From Candidatus Liberibacter americanus str. Sao Paulo (lineage in GTDB: Bacteria; Pseudomonadota; Alphaproteobacteria; Rhizobiales; Rhizobiaceae), in contig NC_022793.1 of NCBI RefSeq assembly GCF_000496595.1, positions 62,001-126,000 of the forward strand: a stretch of DNA of 64,000 nt, read 5' to 3'. Shown piece after piece: positions 1 through 8,806 of the stretch; the first letter of the stretch is position 1, and every line of letters starts with the position of its first letter. The position numbers and the translations under genes were made by a program. The notes below the pieces were generated by a model that did no database searches, had not been told where the DNA came from, and saw only the letters and a list, made by a program, of their open reading frames with translations.

Positions 1-87
1 GACAATTTCATCAGATATACGATCACATATCTTATCAGGATGCCCCTCTGAAACGGATTCACTAGTAAAAAGATAATCAGTACGCAT
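1..87 (-). CDS. metK: S-adenosylmethionine synthetase, N-terminal fragment (runs off the window)
   Basis: The first 29 codons of a minus-strand gene are visible; the rest lies to the left of position 1. The translation starts [19 protein letters not shown], the highly conserved N-terminus of MetK, including the SEGHPDK segment whose His and Asp belong to the ATP/metal site. The enzyme makes S-adenosylmethionine from methionine and ATP in the cytosol. The ATG is at 87. The next gene upstream on the same strand is the HTH regulator at 1108-1542, about 1 kb away. In Rhizobiales a phrR/praR-type regulator commonly lies next to metK, which supports both calls. Only the partial length limits certainty. 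Confidence 0.93.
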   Translation of the reverse strand, partial: MRTDYLFTSESVSEGHPDKICDRISDEIV

Positions 88-1107
88 TTTTCACCCCTAG
101 AATATCTTGCATATGACTAAAAAATAATTACTGTATAACTATCGGTAAAAACAAACAGAATCAACATATTGTAACAAATTGAATCTAAAAAGTTACACTA
201 TTGAAATATGCTGCTTTTTATTAATTTTCTTAACTTTTTATTATAAATTTAAAAATCAATATTTTATATGCTAAATTAGTGTAAAAATAAGAGTAAAATT
301 GATAGTAGCAAACAGAAATTAATCGAACTATCAATCTAATATTCTTTTAATGCAATTGAAGATCATATATAATCCCAATCTACGGTAAGACAATATTAGA
401 AAATAAAAAAATGGGGCAACATAAACACTTATAAGGCATAAATCTACAAAACATTAGCAGAAGAAACAACAGACAGCAATAATGCTACAATAAATTCAAA
501 AAAGAATAATCTATATTGAAACAAAGCATCATAATAATATCAAATATACTAATAAAATACGATTAAAGAACTTCTTATGTAAGCGCTACAATTTTCCATA
601 GCAATCCTAAACCAACCTCCTGTTACATACATTAGCAATATATAGGAAGTATTTCGATCTATATCATATATTTTTCAAAATCATAAATAATGATATAGCA
701 ATATAACAAAATTTATTCTTGTATAAAAGAGAAAATATATTGTTTAAAATAGGATAAAATTAAAAAAAATATCTTATCAAATATATAAAATATACAGTGC
801 TTCTATAAACGTTAATTTAAGAACAAAGGCAAATAAAATTTAATTTAAATATCCTTTCTTTATTAATTTATCCCATAAATCTATATCAAAATAATAATAA
901 ATAAAGATAACGAATAGAAAAATCTTAGGCATTGAAATATCAAAGTTGATTTCCTATGTTAGGACGACAGATAACCCCGAAAACGCAAATTAAGTCTCGG
1001 GGTTAAACCAAAAAAATTGTTAAATCAAAAGTAAATACTATATCAGTGATATTATTTATTACGTCATAAAGACTATCACATAATTAGTAATTTTAAATCT
1101 ATATAAT
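88..1107. other. 1.0 kb gene-free AT-rich region upstream of metK
   Basis: No convincing reading frame on either strand. It must contain the metK promoter on the minus strand. The one clear structural signal is a GC-containing inverted repeat at 972-1005, listed separately. The rest is very AT-rich and full of stop codons. Confidence 0.7.
972..1005. repeat. Inverted repeat, 9-bp stem with 16-nt loop
   Basis: The arms TAACCCCGA (972-980) and TCGGGGTTA (997-1005) are perfect complements and stand out as the only GC-rich patch in a kilobase of AT-rich DNA. It lies about 100 bases past the stop of the HTH regulator and about 885 bases upstream of metK, both on the minus strand. Neither side has a proper U-run, so it is not a textbook terminator. 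It could be a terminator remnant, a small RNA hairpin or part of a long metK leader. Confidence 0.55.
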
Positions 1108-1542
1108 CTAGCATTCCATCTCATCTTTTTCTATTACAATACTTTTATTCTTTTCTATGGATACTATAGATTTAACCAATTCTATTATTTTCTGACGAGC
1201 TCTGACATCTTGTATACGAACAAAATACCGATTTAGCTGCAATCCCTCAGAAGAAGAAAGAAAATCTATAACGCTATTTTCTTCGGAAGAAGATTCAGAA
1301 TTAATCGCTGGCGCGACATCAAAAAAAAATGAAATTGGGATATCAAGTGCTTTTGCAATGCTCTGCAGACGACTAGCACCCACTCTATTGGTACCCTTTT
1401 CATATTTTTGTACCTGTTGGAATGTTATACCCAAACTATCGCCGAGTTTTTCTTGGCTCATTCCTAATATTGTTCTACGAAAACGAATTCTTTTACCAAC
1501 ATTAATGTCAATTGGGTTAGGACTTTTTTTATTTTTAATCAT
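1108..1542 (-). CDS. XRE-family HTH transcriptional regulator, PhrR/PraR-like
   Basis: 144 residues. A Cro/C1-type helix-turn-helix occupies about residues 15-72 (VGKRIRFRRTILGMSQEKLG, then TFQQVQKYEKGTNRV), followed by a linker and a 50-residue C-terminal tail. The QQVQKYEKG recognition helix and the segment around ALDIPISFFF are typical of the rhizobial PhrR/PraR group, which in other Rhizobiales controls surface attachment, quorum sensing or acid responses and is encoded beside metK. That neighbourhood is kept here, although the gap to metK is unusually long. Cytosolic DNA-binding protein. The target genes cannot be read from the sequence. Family confidence is high; the PhrR/PraR orthology rests on synteny and overall look. 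Confidence 0.8.
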   Translation of the reverse strand: MIKNKKSPNPIDINVGKRIRFRRTILGMSQEKLGDSLGITFQQVQKYEKGTNRVGASRLQSIAKALDIPISFFFDVAPAINSESSSEENSVIDFLSSSEGLQLNRYFVRIQDVRARQKIIELVKSIVSIEKNKSIVIEKDEMEC

Positions 1543-1751
1543 AATTTATGGCTCTGATATATAATATACATGTTAAAAAAATAAATATTGTGTTCAATCA
1601 CTCTGGAAAATTGATAAAATTCTGAAACATGTTTCAATAAAATAGTTAAAAAAAAGAAATCAGCGCAAGTTATATATAAAAATTCAATCAACAAAATAAC
1701 TGTGGATGAAGAATAATTACATATTCAGCATGCCACCTCTAATCTAATTTT

Positions 1752-3299
1752 CTATAAAGCTATAATAGCTAAAAGTAATAAAATTAATTCAATAATCCAA
1801 AAGTTTCTCATCCTAATTTCTGAATGAATATTAGTTCTTAGCGTAGATTGGAAGTATATGTCAATGGATTCACTACTATCTATACTGATAGACCAAATAA
1901 TATTACTTTTTGAATCAAAAAATGCAGAAATTCCATTATTAGCAGATATAATTAACGGCAATCCAGTTTCTACTGCTTTAATTCTTGCATATCTCAAACT
2001 TTGATAATACCCGCCCATACTACTTGTCATCCAATAATCATCTATTAAGTATATAATAGAATTAATCGAATAGACGTTACTAATAATATCAATATGGAAT
2101 AATATCGATGAAAAAATAAGAGGGTATATTTCTTTATGAGTATAAAATGAATGATTTTTAAGAAAATTTAAATAATAAAAATTTAATTTATCAGCAATTC
2201 TATATGCTGAATATTTATTCAAACTCATAATATTTTTTACATCGCTATCATTTAAAAATTTACCCTTATTGTCCATAACACGTATTGGCTTATAAAAGAT
2301 ATTTTTTCCATTAGAAAATTCTTTCGCTGTTCGCATGGGTCGAAAAACTAATAATTGTCCTTTTTTAAGAACACTAGATACTCGCTTTAATATCTGAGGA
2401 CTGTCCAAATAAGAAAAAAAAGATGTATCTCCCGCCCAAACAATCACAGTAGGTTCTTTATCTTGTGATGCCCCTGGAATAGATGTAATGGATAAATAAT
2501 GTTCTAAAATATTTTCTTTTGATTCTTTATAAGTTAAATTAATTTTAGGCTTAACAATACGTATTATCGGCTCTTTTTTAACAATTGTCTGTGATCCTTC
2601 TGAAGTATCTTCCAATTTCCACATCCCATATGAAATATGTAAAACCAAAAGGATACTAGAAATACTCATTCCTAGATGCATATCCTGTCTTGTCCCAAAT
2701 AAAGCAGGAGATGCAAAACAAAATACGCTCAAAGCGTTTATTCCAAACAATCCTATAAAATGTACGGATTGCATCATAGTAGGTATTGGCATGGCAGCAT
2801 ATCCTATAGAATTCCATGCCGTACCTCCTATAATCCAACTGCGAAGCCACTCACATAATCCAAAAGAAAATGCAATAATAAAAATACGACCTATGCCTTC
2901 AGACCATAATATAGATGATAAAGAAGTCGCTATCCCATAAAAAATGGCAAAAAAAGCTGGGATTATAACACATAAAATTATTACGTCCAATGATGGCCAA
3001 AATACAACAGTATTTCCCATAAAGACTTCTTTTATCCACCATAGTCCAGCAATAAAATAACCAATACCAAAAGACCATCCAACTAAAAAAGATGATATAA
3101 TCCTACTTATGGAATACACTCTGCCAGAAAATGAAGAAATTCCATCAAGTAACCATACTAATAATGTAAAAGAAACAAAAGAAGCAAAGAATAAGTCCAA
3201 TGGGGGAATAGCAAAACTACAAATAAAGCCAGCTAATATTGCAAGGAAATATCGTCTTATTCCTGCTAAAAGCATGATTTTTCCAGCTATATTACCCAA
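1752..3299 (-). CDS. lnt: Apolipoprotein N-acyltransferase homologue with lost catalytic residues
   Basis: 515 residues, the usual Lnt length. An N-terminal half with several hydrophobic membrane segments (to about residue 225) is followed by a periplasmic nitrilase-like domain and a final membrane helix (about 498-515). Lnt adds the third acyl chain to lipoproteins. The C-terminal signature of the family is clear: YARIKAVETGLPLIISANNG at 437-456. However, the active-site elements are altered. The VWPE motif with the catalytic Glu reads VWAG (287-290), and the ICYE motif with the nucleophilic Cys reads IFSS (395-398). A Lys at 362 may correspond to the catalytic Lys. The gene sits in its normal place next to tlyC and ybeY. 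The frame is open throughout, so this is an intact but probably inactive or repurposed protein. Confidence 0.85.
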   Translation of the reverse strand: MGNIAGKIMLLAGIRRYFLAILAGFICSFAIPPLDLFFASFVSFTLLVWLLDGISSFSGRVYSISRIISSFLVGWSFGIGYFIAGLWWIKEVFMGNTVVFWPSLDVIILCVIIPAFFAIFYGIATSLSSILWSEGIGRIFIIAFSFGLCEWLRSWIIGGTAWNSIGYAAMPIPTMMQSVHFIGLFGINALSVFCFASPALFGTRQDMHLGMSISSILLVLHISYGMWKLEDTSEGSQTIVKKEPIIRIVKPKINLTYKESKENILEHYLSITSIPGASQDKEPTVIVWAGDTSFFSYLDSPQILKRVSSVLKKGQLLVFRPMRTAKEFSNGKNIFYKPIRVMDNKGKFLNDSDVKNIMSLNKYSAYRIADKLNFYYLNFLKNHSFYTHKEIYPLIFSSILFHIDIISNVYSINSIIYLIDDYWMTSSMGGYYQSLRYARIKAVETGLPLIISANNGISAFFDSKSNIIWSISIDSSESIDIYFQSTLRTNIHSEIRMRNFWIIELILLLLAIIAL

Positions 3300-3389
3300 T
3301 TTAAGATATCCTCATATAAAATTATCATAAATAAAAATTATAGATAAAAGATCGCATAATAAAGAGCAAAATTCGTGAAATGATTTTAA

Positions 3390-4346
3390 CTAACTATTAG
3401 AATTCATAATCTTCTTAATACGAACACGGCGAACACAACGAACATCTGAATCAAGAATTATAATCTCAAATCCAGGAATTTCCTTAATAACTTCACCTCG
3501 CACAGGGATACGATCCAAAACTGAAAAAATTAGCCCTCCTAAACTATCAACATCTTGGACACTTTCGAATACATAAATTTCTTCTCCCATAACTTTTGCT
3601 AACTCTTCTAGATCTGCACGAGCGTCTACTATAAAAGCATTATCAGCAGCAGCAGAAATAATTTCTTTTCTACTGTAACGCTCGTATTTTAAATGACCTA
3701 TAAAAAAAGCAACTATATCTTCGTAAGAAACTAAACCATCTGTTCCACCGTGTTCATCTATAACAATAGCTATGTATAGCTGACTTTCTTGGATACGACA
3801 TAATAAATCCGAAACTAACATAGACAATGGCACAAAAAGAACATCTTTTATTAAATTTGTTTCAGATATCATAGTGCTTAAATTAACGCTTTTAACATCA
3901 CTATATTGATGAGAAATATGCGCCAATAAATCACGCATGTGCACTATTCCTATTGAATTGTCTAAACTGCCATCATAAACTGGCATCCATGATCTTCCAT
4001 ATTTTTCAAGCATCATCAATACTTCATATATGGTAGATTTATTTTCTATAGCATCTATACTTGCACGTGGAATCATAATATCGCAAATGCGTATTTTGCG
4101 AAATCGCAGAAGATTATTGAAAACCTCTTTTTCCATAGGTGAAAGTAAACCATCGATAGCATCATCTATATAATCTAATCCATGCTCCTTATTATTAGAA
4201 ATTACTCTCCAAATTTTGTGAAACATCCGTAAAACCTTCTTCCAAAAGGAAAATAAAAATATTTTAGATAACAGTACAGATAAATTCATATATCGATTAT
4301 TTTGTTTCTTCGGATGTTCGGGTAAATTTATTTTAAAGTTGATCAT
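3390..4346 (-). CDS. tlyC: HlyC/CorC-family CBS-domain protein
   Basis: 318 residues. After an N-terminal tail, the protein shows the acidic lead-in (LLSPMEKEVFNNLLRFRK), the family motif around DIMIPRASIDAI, two CBS repeats (about 90-215, with VPVYD-like and VIDEHGGTDGLV segments) and the C-terminal CorC_HlyC domain (about 230-310: DARADLEELAKVMG, SLGGLIFSVLDRIP). Proteins of this family bind adenosyl ligands through CBS domains and have been linked to Mg2+/Co2+ efflux; the older name is hemolysin C. No DUF21 membrane domain precedes the CBS pair, so it is a soluble short form, as is usual in Rhizobiales next to lnt. It lies 26 bases after ybeY and 90 bases before lnt, consistent with one operon. 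Confidence 0.9.
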   Translation of the reverse strand: MINFKINLPEHPKKQNNRYMNLSVLLSKIFLFSFWKKVLRMFHKIWRVISNNKEHGLDYIDDAIDGLLSPMEKEVFNNLLRFRKIRICDIMIPRASIDAIENKSTIYEVLMMLEKYGRSWMPVYDGSLDNSIGIVHMRDLLAHISHQYSDVKSVNLSTMISETNLIKDVLFVPLSMLVSDLLCRIQESQLYIAIVIDEHGGTDGLVSYEDIVAFFIGHLKYERYSRKEIISAAADNAFIVDARADLEELAKVMGEEIYVFESVQDVDSLGGLIFSVLDRIPVRGEVIKEIPGFEIIILDSDVRCVRRVRIKKIMNSNS

Positions 4347-4372
4347 CGTTTAAAGTTATTTTATTTCCAAAC

Positions 4373-4870
4373 CTAACTACGGTAGGGATCATCTATACCT
4401 AGTTTATCTAGGATAGATATCTCTAATCCTTCCATTATAAAAGCATCTTTATCATCTATATGATTATAATCCAATAAGTGTAAAAATCCATGTAAAATAA
4501 TGTGAGTTAAATAATCATCAAATTTTTTATCTAATAAACTAGCTTCTTCTTCTATTATATCATAAGCAAAGACTATATCCCCTAACATTGGACCTAAATT
4601 ATCTTTAGATAATGAAAAAAAAGAGGGAAAGGATAGTACATTTGTAGGTTTATTTATGCCGCGATATTCGGCATTTAGTATTTTAATAGCATTAGAATTA
4701 GTAAATACAAGTGACACCTCAACAACATCTAAAAAAGATTTTAACTTTTTTGATACAAGTAAAAGAACAGCTTCATCAAAGATATTTTTACATAATGATC
4801 GCAAATCGACAACTCGTATCCAAGAATCATCTTCCACAGCAATCTGTAAATCTATTCTAGGACAATCCAT
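4373..4870 (-). CDS. ybeY: Endoribonuclease YbeY
   Basis: 165 residues. The zinc-binding motif HxxxHxxxxxH is complete: H127, H131 and H137 in HGFLHLLDYNH. The upstream segment with NVLSFPSF (78-85) and LGDIVFAYDII (96-106) is also conserved. YbeY is a single-strand-specific endoribonuclease needed for 16S rRNA maturation and ribosome quality control. It is followed closely by tlyC. In most Rhizobiales phoH separates ybeY from miaB; here the 224 bases upstream contain no phoH. Confidence 0.95.
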   Translation of the reverse strand: MDCPRIDLQIAVEDDSWIRVVDLRSLCKNIFDEAVLLLVSKKLKSFLDVVEVSLVFTNSNAIKILNAEYRGINKPTNVLSFPSFFSLSKDNLGPMLGDIVFAYDIIEEEASLLDKKFDDYLTHIILHGFLHLLDYNHIDDKDAFIMEGLEISILDKLGIDDPYRS

Positions 4871-5094
4871 CTATTGCCTTTTTATAGAAAAAATACACTA
4901 TACAGATAGTAAACAAAAAATCATCTAAAAACATAATAGTTAAACTACTTTCACATTATGAATAATTCGATATATATAAAAAATTGTTAATCAGACCTGT
5001 CAAATAGATTATAAAAAACTCTTACAGAAAAAATAATCCGATACAATTAAATTTTAAAAAATATAATGCATTGCATACGACATTATTCTAATTT

Positions 5095-6501
5095 TTATGA
5101 GACCAGTTCTCCATATAGAGTACTAATTTTAACATCAATTATACGAATTTTAACAATATCTCCAATAAAACAATTTTTTGTATTAAATACCACAGATTGC
5201 AACCAAGGAGAACGACCTATTAATTGATCACCTTCTTTTCCTCTTTTTTCTATCAAAACTTCTATGATTTGACCGATAAATTGTTTATTAAAAAATACTT
5301 GTTGCTCACGAAGCTTCTTCTGAAGACGCAATAATCGCTCTGTTTTTATCTCATCGTCAACTTGGTTCGACATATTAGCACCAGGAGTACCAGGTCGCTG
5401 CGAATATTTAAAAGAAAAAGCTTGTGAATAACACACTCTATCAACAAGATTCATTGTATCTTCAAAGTCAGCATCTGTTTCTCCAGGAAATCCAACAATA
5501 AAATCACCAGAAATTGCAATTTTAGGACATACTGATCTCATCTTATCAATTATTTGTAGATAATCTTGTACCGTATGTCTTCTATTCATAGACTTTAATA
5601 TATTATTAGAACCAGATTGAACCGGCAAATGAAGATAAGGCATAAGCACATCTAAATCACCATGAGCTTTTACCAATCCATCATTCATATCTCTGGGATG
5701 ACTAGTTGTATATCTTAATCTTTTTAGGCCTTTAATATCGGCAATTTCATACAGTAAATCACTAAAACTAAGTTTCCTACCATTCAAATCCTTTCCAGAC
5801 CAAGCGTTAACATTTTGACCTAACAAAGTAATTTCACGAACTCCCTCTTTCTCAACTAGTTTACGAGCCTCTTCAACAACTTGATATAATGAGCGAGAAA
5901 TCTCTGCTCCACGAGTATATGGTACCACACAAAATGTACAAAACTTATCACATCCTTCTTGTATTGTTAAAAAAGAAGAAACAGCTCTCTTTCTTTTGTA
6001 TCCACCATCTACTATAGCAAGGCTATCAAATTTATCTTCTACAGAATAATCAGTTTCTACAACTCTTTTGCCAAATCTAACTCTCTCCAATAATTCAGGC
6101 AAACGATAATAAGTCTGAGGACCAATAACTATATTAACTATAGGAGCACGGTTTATAATTTCTTCTCCTTCAGCTTGAGCCACACATCCAGCAACAACTA
6201 TTATTGTATCTTTACCCTTCTTTATACGTTCATCTTTTAGTTTTCTTAAACGTCCCAAAGATGAATAAACTTTTTCAGCAGCTTTTTCTCGTATATGACA
6301 AGTATTGAGAACTATTAGATCTGCATCATCTATAGAATCAGCTCGCCCATATCCCTTAGCAAAAAAGATATCTTCCATACGAGAAGAATCATATACATTC
6401 ATTTGACAACCATAGCTCTTAACAAAAAACCTTTGCTGATAAACATTCTGATTGACAACTTGACATAACATATTTACAGCACCCATAGTTTGTGAAAACA
6501 T
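5095..6501 (-). CDS. miaB: tRNA-2-methylthio-N6-dimethylallyladenosine synthase MiaB
   Basis: 468 residues. A radical-SAM methylthiotransferase. The N-terminal UPF0004 domain supplies three cluster cysteines: C32 (KSYGCQMN), C68 (LNTCHIREKAAEKV) and C106 (VAGCVAQ). The radical SAM motif CxxxCxxC is C184/C188/C191 (GCDKFCTFC). The C-terminal TRAM domain covers about 400-465 (IIEVLIEKRG...GRSPWLQSVVF). It adds the methylthio group at position 37 of tRNAs reading UNN codons. Two further Met codons follow the annotated start (residues 6 and 11), so the true start may be a little later. Confidence 0.96.
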   Translation of the reverse strand: MFSQTMGAVNMLCQVVNQNVYQQRFFVKSYGCQMNVYDSSRMEDIFFAKGYGRADSIDDADLIVLNTCHIREKAAEKVYSSLGRLRKLKDERIKKGKDTIIVVAGCVAQAEGEEIINRAPIVNIVIGPQTYYRLPELLERVRFGKRVVETDYSVEDKFDSLAIVDGGYKRKRAVSSFLTIQEGCDKFCTFCVVPYTRGAEISRSLYQVVEEARKLVEKEGVREITLLGQNVNAWSGKDLNGRKLSFSDLLYEIADIKGLKRLRYTTSHPRDMNDGLVKAHGDLDVLMPYLHLPVQSGSNNILKSMNRRHTVQDYLQIIDKMRSVCPKIAISGDFIVGFPGETDADFEDTMNLVDRVCYSQAFSFKYSQRPGTPGANMSNQVDDEIKTERLLRLQKKLREQQVFFNKQFIGQIIEVLIEKRGKEGDQLIGRSPWLQSVVFNTKNCFIGDIVKIRIIDVKISTLYGELVS

Positions 6502-6632
6502 TTTTTTTAATATAAGATATAATTAATAACCCTTTATATTAATAAAAATTATCTCTAATAAACAATTATATTAACTCATATCTATAATATGAAATATATT
6601 TTTTTTAAAAAACAACATAGAAATATAACTTC

Positions 6633-7250
6633 CTAAATAGTACATGGACGACGCAAATAAATAGGTGAAGGAGAATTTTCAGTTTTTCCCATACCTAATC
6701 TAGCAAGAACATCCATTGGAAAATAGTAATCTTCTCCCTTGATACCATTAATCGCATCAAAACCTGATCCAATAATTTCTCCTTCAAAAATTTTAATCTC
6801 ATAACAAGCTTGATCATAATTTATAAGGATAGGATCAGATAAAGGAACAGCTGATTTAGAAAAAATCTGAAAACAAAACTTTTCGAATAACATATTTACC
6901 AATACCATCACAGGACGACTAGAATTAACATCAAGATACGAACAAGCCAAAACCTCTAAATTACCAACCCCAAAAGACGGCCTATTCAAACATAAAGATA
7001 AACCACGTGCGGCAGCAATAGAAACTCTAACTCCAGTAAATGATCCCGGCCCTAATGAAGTTACAATACGATCAATCTGAGTTATGTCTATTGCAGAAGA
7101 TTTTAGCGCACAATCTATAGCATGAATCAAGTGCTCAGCATGACCGCGTCCTAAAGTCTTTAAATAAGAACCTAAAATACGATTTGTATTGCCGTCGTAA
7201 ACAGCAACAGAACAATCTGCTCCCGTAGTATCAAGCGCCAAAACTATCAC
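6633..7250 (-). CDS. tsaB: tRNA threonylcarbamoyladenosine biosynthesis protein TsaB
   Basis: 205 residues. The ASKHA-fold start MIVLALDTTGADCSVAVYD and the block SLGPGSFTGVRVSIAAARGL (66-85) are diagnostic of TsaB (YeaZ). It is the non-catalytic partner of TsaD in making t6A37 in tRNAs reading ANN codons. It follows the Nfu-type gene by 14 bases, so the two are probably cotranscribed. In free-living Rhizobiales rimI and a fur/mur gene normally come next before miaB; here only 131 non-coding bases separate tsaB and miaB. Confidence 0.94.
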   Translation of the reverse strand: MIVLALDTTGADCSVAVYDGNTNRILGSYLKTLGRGHAEHLIHAIDCALKSSAIDITQIDRIVTSLGPGSFTGVRVSIAAARGLSLCLNRPSFGVGNLEVLACSYLDVNSSRPVMVLVNMLFEKFCFQIFSKSAVPLSDPILINYDQACYEIKIFEGEIIGSGFDAINGIKGEDYYFPMDVLARLGMGKTENSPSPIYLRRPCTI

Positions 7251-7264
7251 AAAAAATATCCATT

Positions 7265-7822
7265 CTAAACTAGGCGAATATCATTTACTTCAGGAACAAA
7301 ATGATTCATTATGTTCATAACACCATACTTTAGAGTATCAGTGGCAGATGGACATCCCGAACAAGATCCTTGCATTCTTAAAAAAACAGTGCCCTCCCGA
7401 TATCCTTTAAAAACTATATCTCCGCCATCTCTAGCTACTGCAGGCCTAACACGTTTATCTAACACATCTTTTATTTTATTAATAATATTACTATCACATT
7501 CATAACTTTCGTTGCTTGAATCATTCCAATCAAAACAACCATCAGAAATAACCGGAGAATCAGATATAAAGTGCTCCATAATAACACCCAGAATAGGCGG
7601 CTTCAGCTGATCCCAATCACATGTATTTTTTGCAACAGTTATAAAATCATATCCTAAATAAACAGATGAAACGCCTGATATTTCAAAAATTCGAGATGCA
7701 AGAGGAGATATTAAAGCTTCTTCTGCGTTAGAAAAATGTACAGTTCCTCTCTCTAATACAACTCTTCCAGGAATAAATTTCATAGTATCGGGATTAGGAG
7801 TAGATTCGGTTTGTATAAACAT
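7265..7822 (-). CDS. NifU-like Fe-S scaffold protein (Nfu type)
   Basis: 185 residues. The N-terminal Nfu domain begins MFIQTESTPNPDTMKFIPG, the classic opening of the alphaproteobacterial/mitochondrial Nfu1 family. The C-terminal NifU domain (about 112-180) holds the cluster-binding CxxC at C154/C157 (GSCSGCPSATDTLKYG). It carries or delivers 4Fe-4S clusters to target apo-proteins such as aconitase and lipoate synthase; MiaB and AcnA in this window are Fe-S proteins that could be clients. It is immediately upstream of tsaB, as in other Rhizobiales. Confidence 0.95.
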   Translation of the reverse strand: MFIQTESTPNPDTMKFIPGRVVLERGTVHFSNAEEALISPLASRIFEISGVSSVYLGYDFITVAKNTCDWDQLKPPILGVIMEHFISDSPVISDGCFDWNDSSNESYECDSNIINKIKDVLDKRVRPAVARDGGDIVFKGYREGTVFLRMQGSCSGCPSATDTLKYGVMNIMNHFVPEVNDIRLV

Positions 7823-7965
7823 AATAACTCATCTATTAAATGAAATCTATTGAAGCAATTATTAAAATCTTTCAGAAATAATTAAATAATTACCAACATA
7901 CCATGATTATAACATACCATATATCTTAATAACAATAGCTCTATAAAAATCACGAATATAATTTA

Positions 7966-8502
7966 TCATTTTGCATTTGCAGGGATCTTACGACGATCAT
8001 TCGCTTTTTGATACGCAAGCTGTTTATGATAATCACAATAGGGAGAATCATTATTTACATCACCGCCACAAAAAGAAAAATCTTTACCAAAAGGATCACC
8101 TATAGGCCACTTACATGTATCTTCCGTTAATTCCATCAATCTCAAACAACGAGAAATAGGCACAATAACTCCTGAAGGTTCATGGCTGTTCTTTGATTTA
8201 TACTTATTTTTTTTCTTTTGAATAGCAACAGAAGATTGAGCTCTTAGACCATATTCTCGAACACAAATATTGGAACTATGTTGATTCTTAGATGAAGGAT
8301 CTCTTGATTTTGAGTGTTTACGACCAGATGAAGACTGTTTCCTATCCTCAGATTTGACACGATTAGAAAGGAATAACCTATGCACCTTACCAATAACAGC
8401 ATTGCGACTGACACCTCCAAGCTGTAAGGCAATCTGCCTAGCACTTAAACCTTCTGACCAAAATCTTTTAAGCTTATCAATTCTTTCATTAGTCCAGACC
8501 AT
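7966..8502 (-). CDS. gcrA: Cell-cycle regulator GcrA
   Basis: 178 residues. The start MVWTNERIDKLKRFWSEGLS and the helix with RQIALQLGGVSRNAVIGKVH (22-41) are the DNA-binding N-terminus of GcrA. A low-complexity Ser/Lys linker (about 50-115) leads to a Cys/His-containing C-terminus (CKWPIGDP, FCGG, YCDYH) that contacts sigma-70/RNA polymerase. GcrA activates genes whose promoters carry methylated GANTC sites, the mark laid down by CcrM, which is encoded at 58608-59741. The gene stands alone, divergent from argD. Confidence 0.96.
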   Translation of the reverse strand: MVWTNERIDKLKRFWSEGLSARQIALQLGGVSRNAVIGKVHRLFLSNRVKSEDRKQSSSGRKHSKSRDPSSKNQHSSNICVREYGLRAQSSVAIQKKKNKYKSKNSHEPSGVIVPISRCLRLMELTEDTCKWPIGDPFGKDFSFCGGDVNNDSPYCDYHKQLAYQKANDRRKIPANAK

Positions 8503-8806
8503 CTGTATTTACCTACCTTCTAAAATTTCCAGCCATATGCTAAAAAGATCCTAAGACAACAAACACTCAAAGAATCATCAATGATAACTAATTATTAACT
8601 ATGAACCTTATTCATACCTTATCTAAGCGTCAATAGAATGCAAAAAGTATCTTGGTTAAATAAAATGACGCTAAAAATATCTAAAAGATTATAAAATACG
8701 CAATTTTCTTTTTAAGAGAAATATGATTTATTAAATATTCTACCGAAGAAGTAATGCTATAAATGATCTGATTTATATTATAAATAGCCTAAATAGGGAA
8801 AATTAA
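8503..8806. other. Divergent intergenic region gcrA/argD
   Basis: 304 bases that must hold the promoters of both gcrA (minus) and argD (plus). No reading frame and no strong dyad was found. The argD ATG is preceded by AGGGAAAATTAA, a weak ribosome binding site. Confidence 0.5.
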
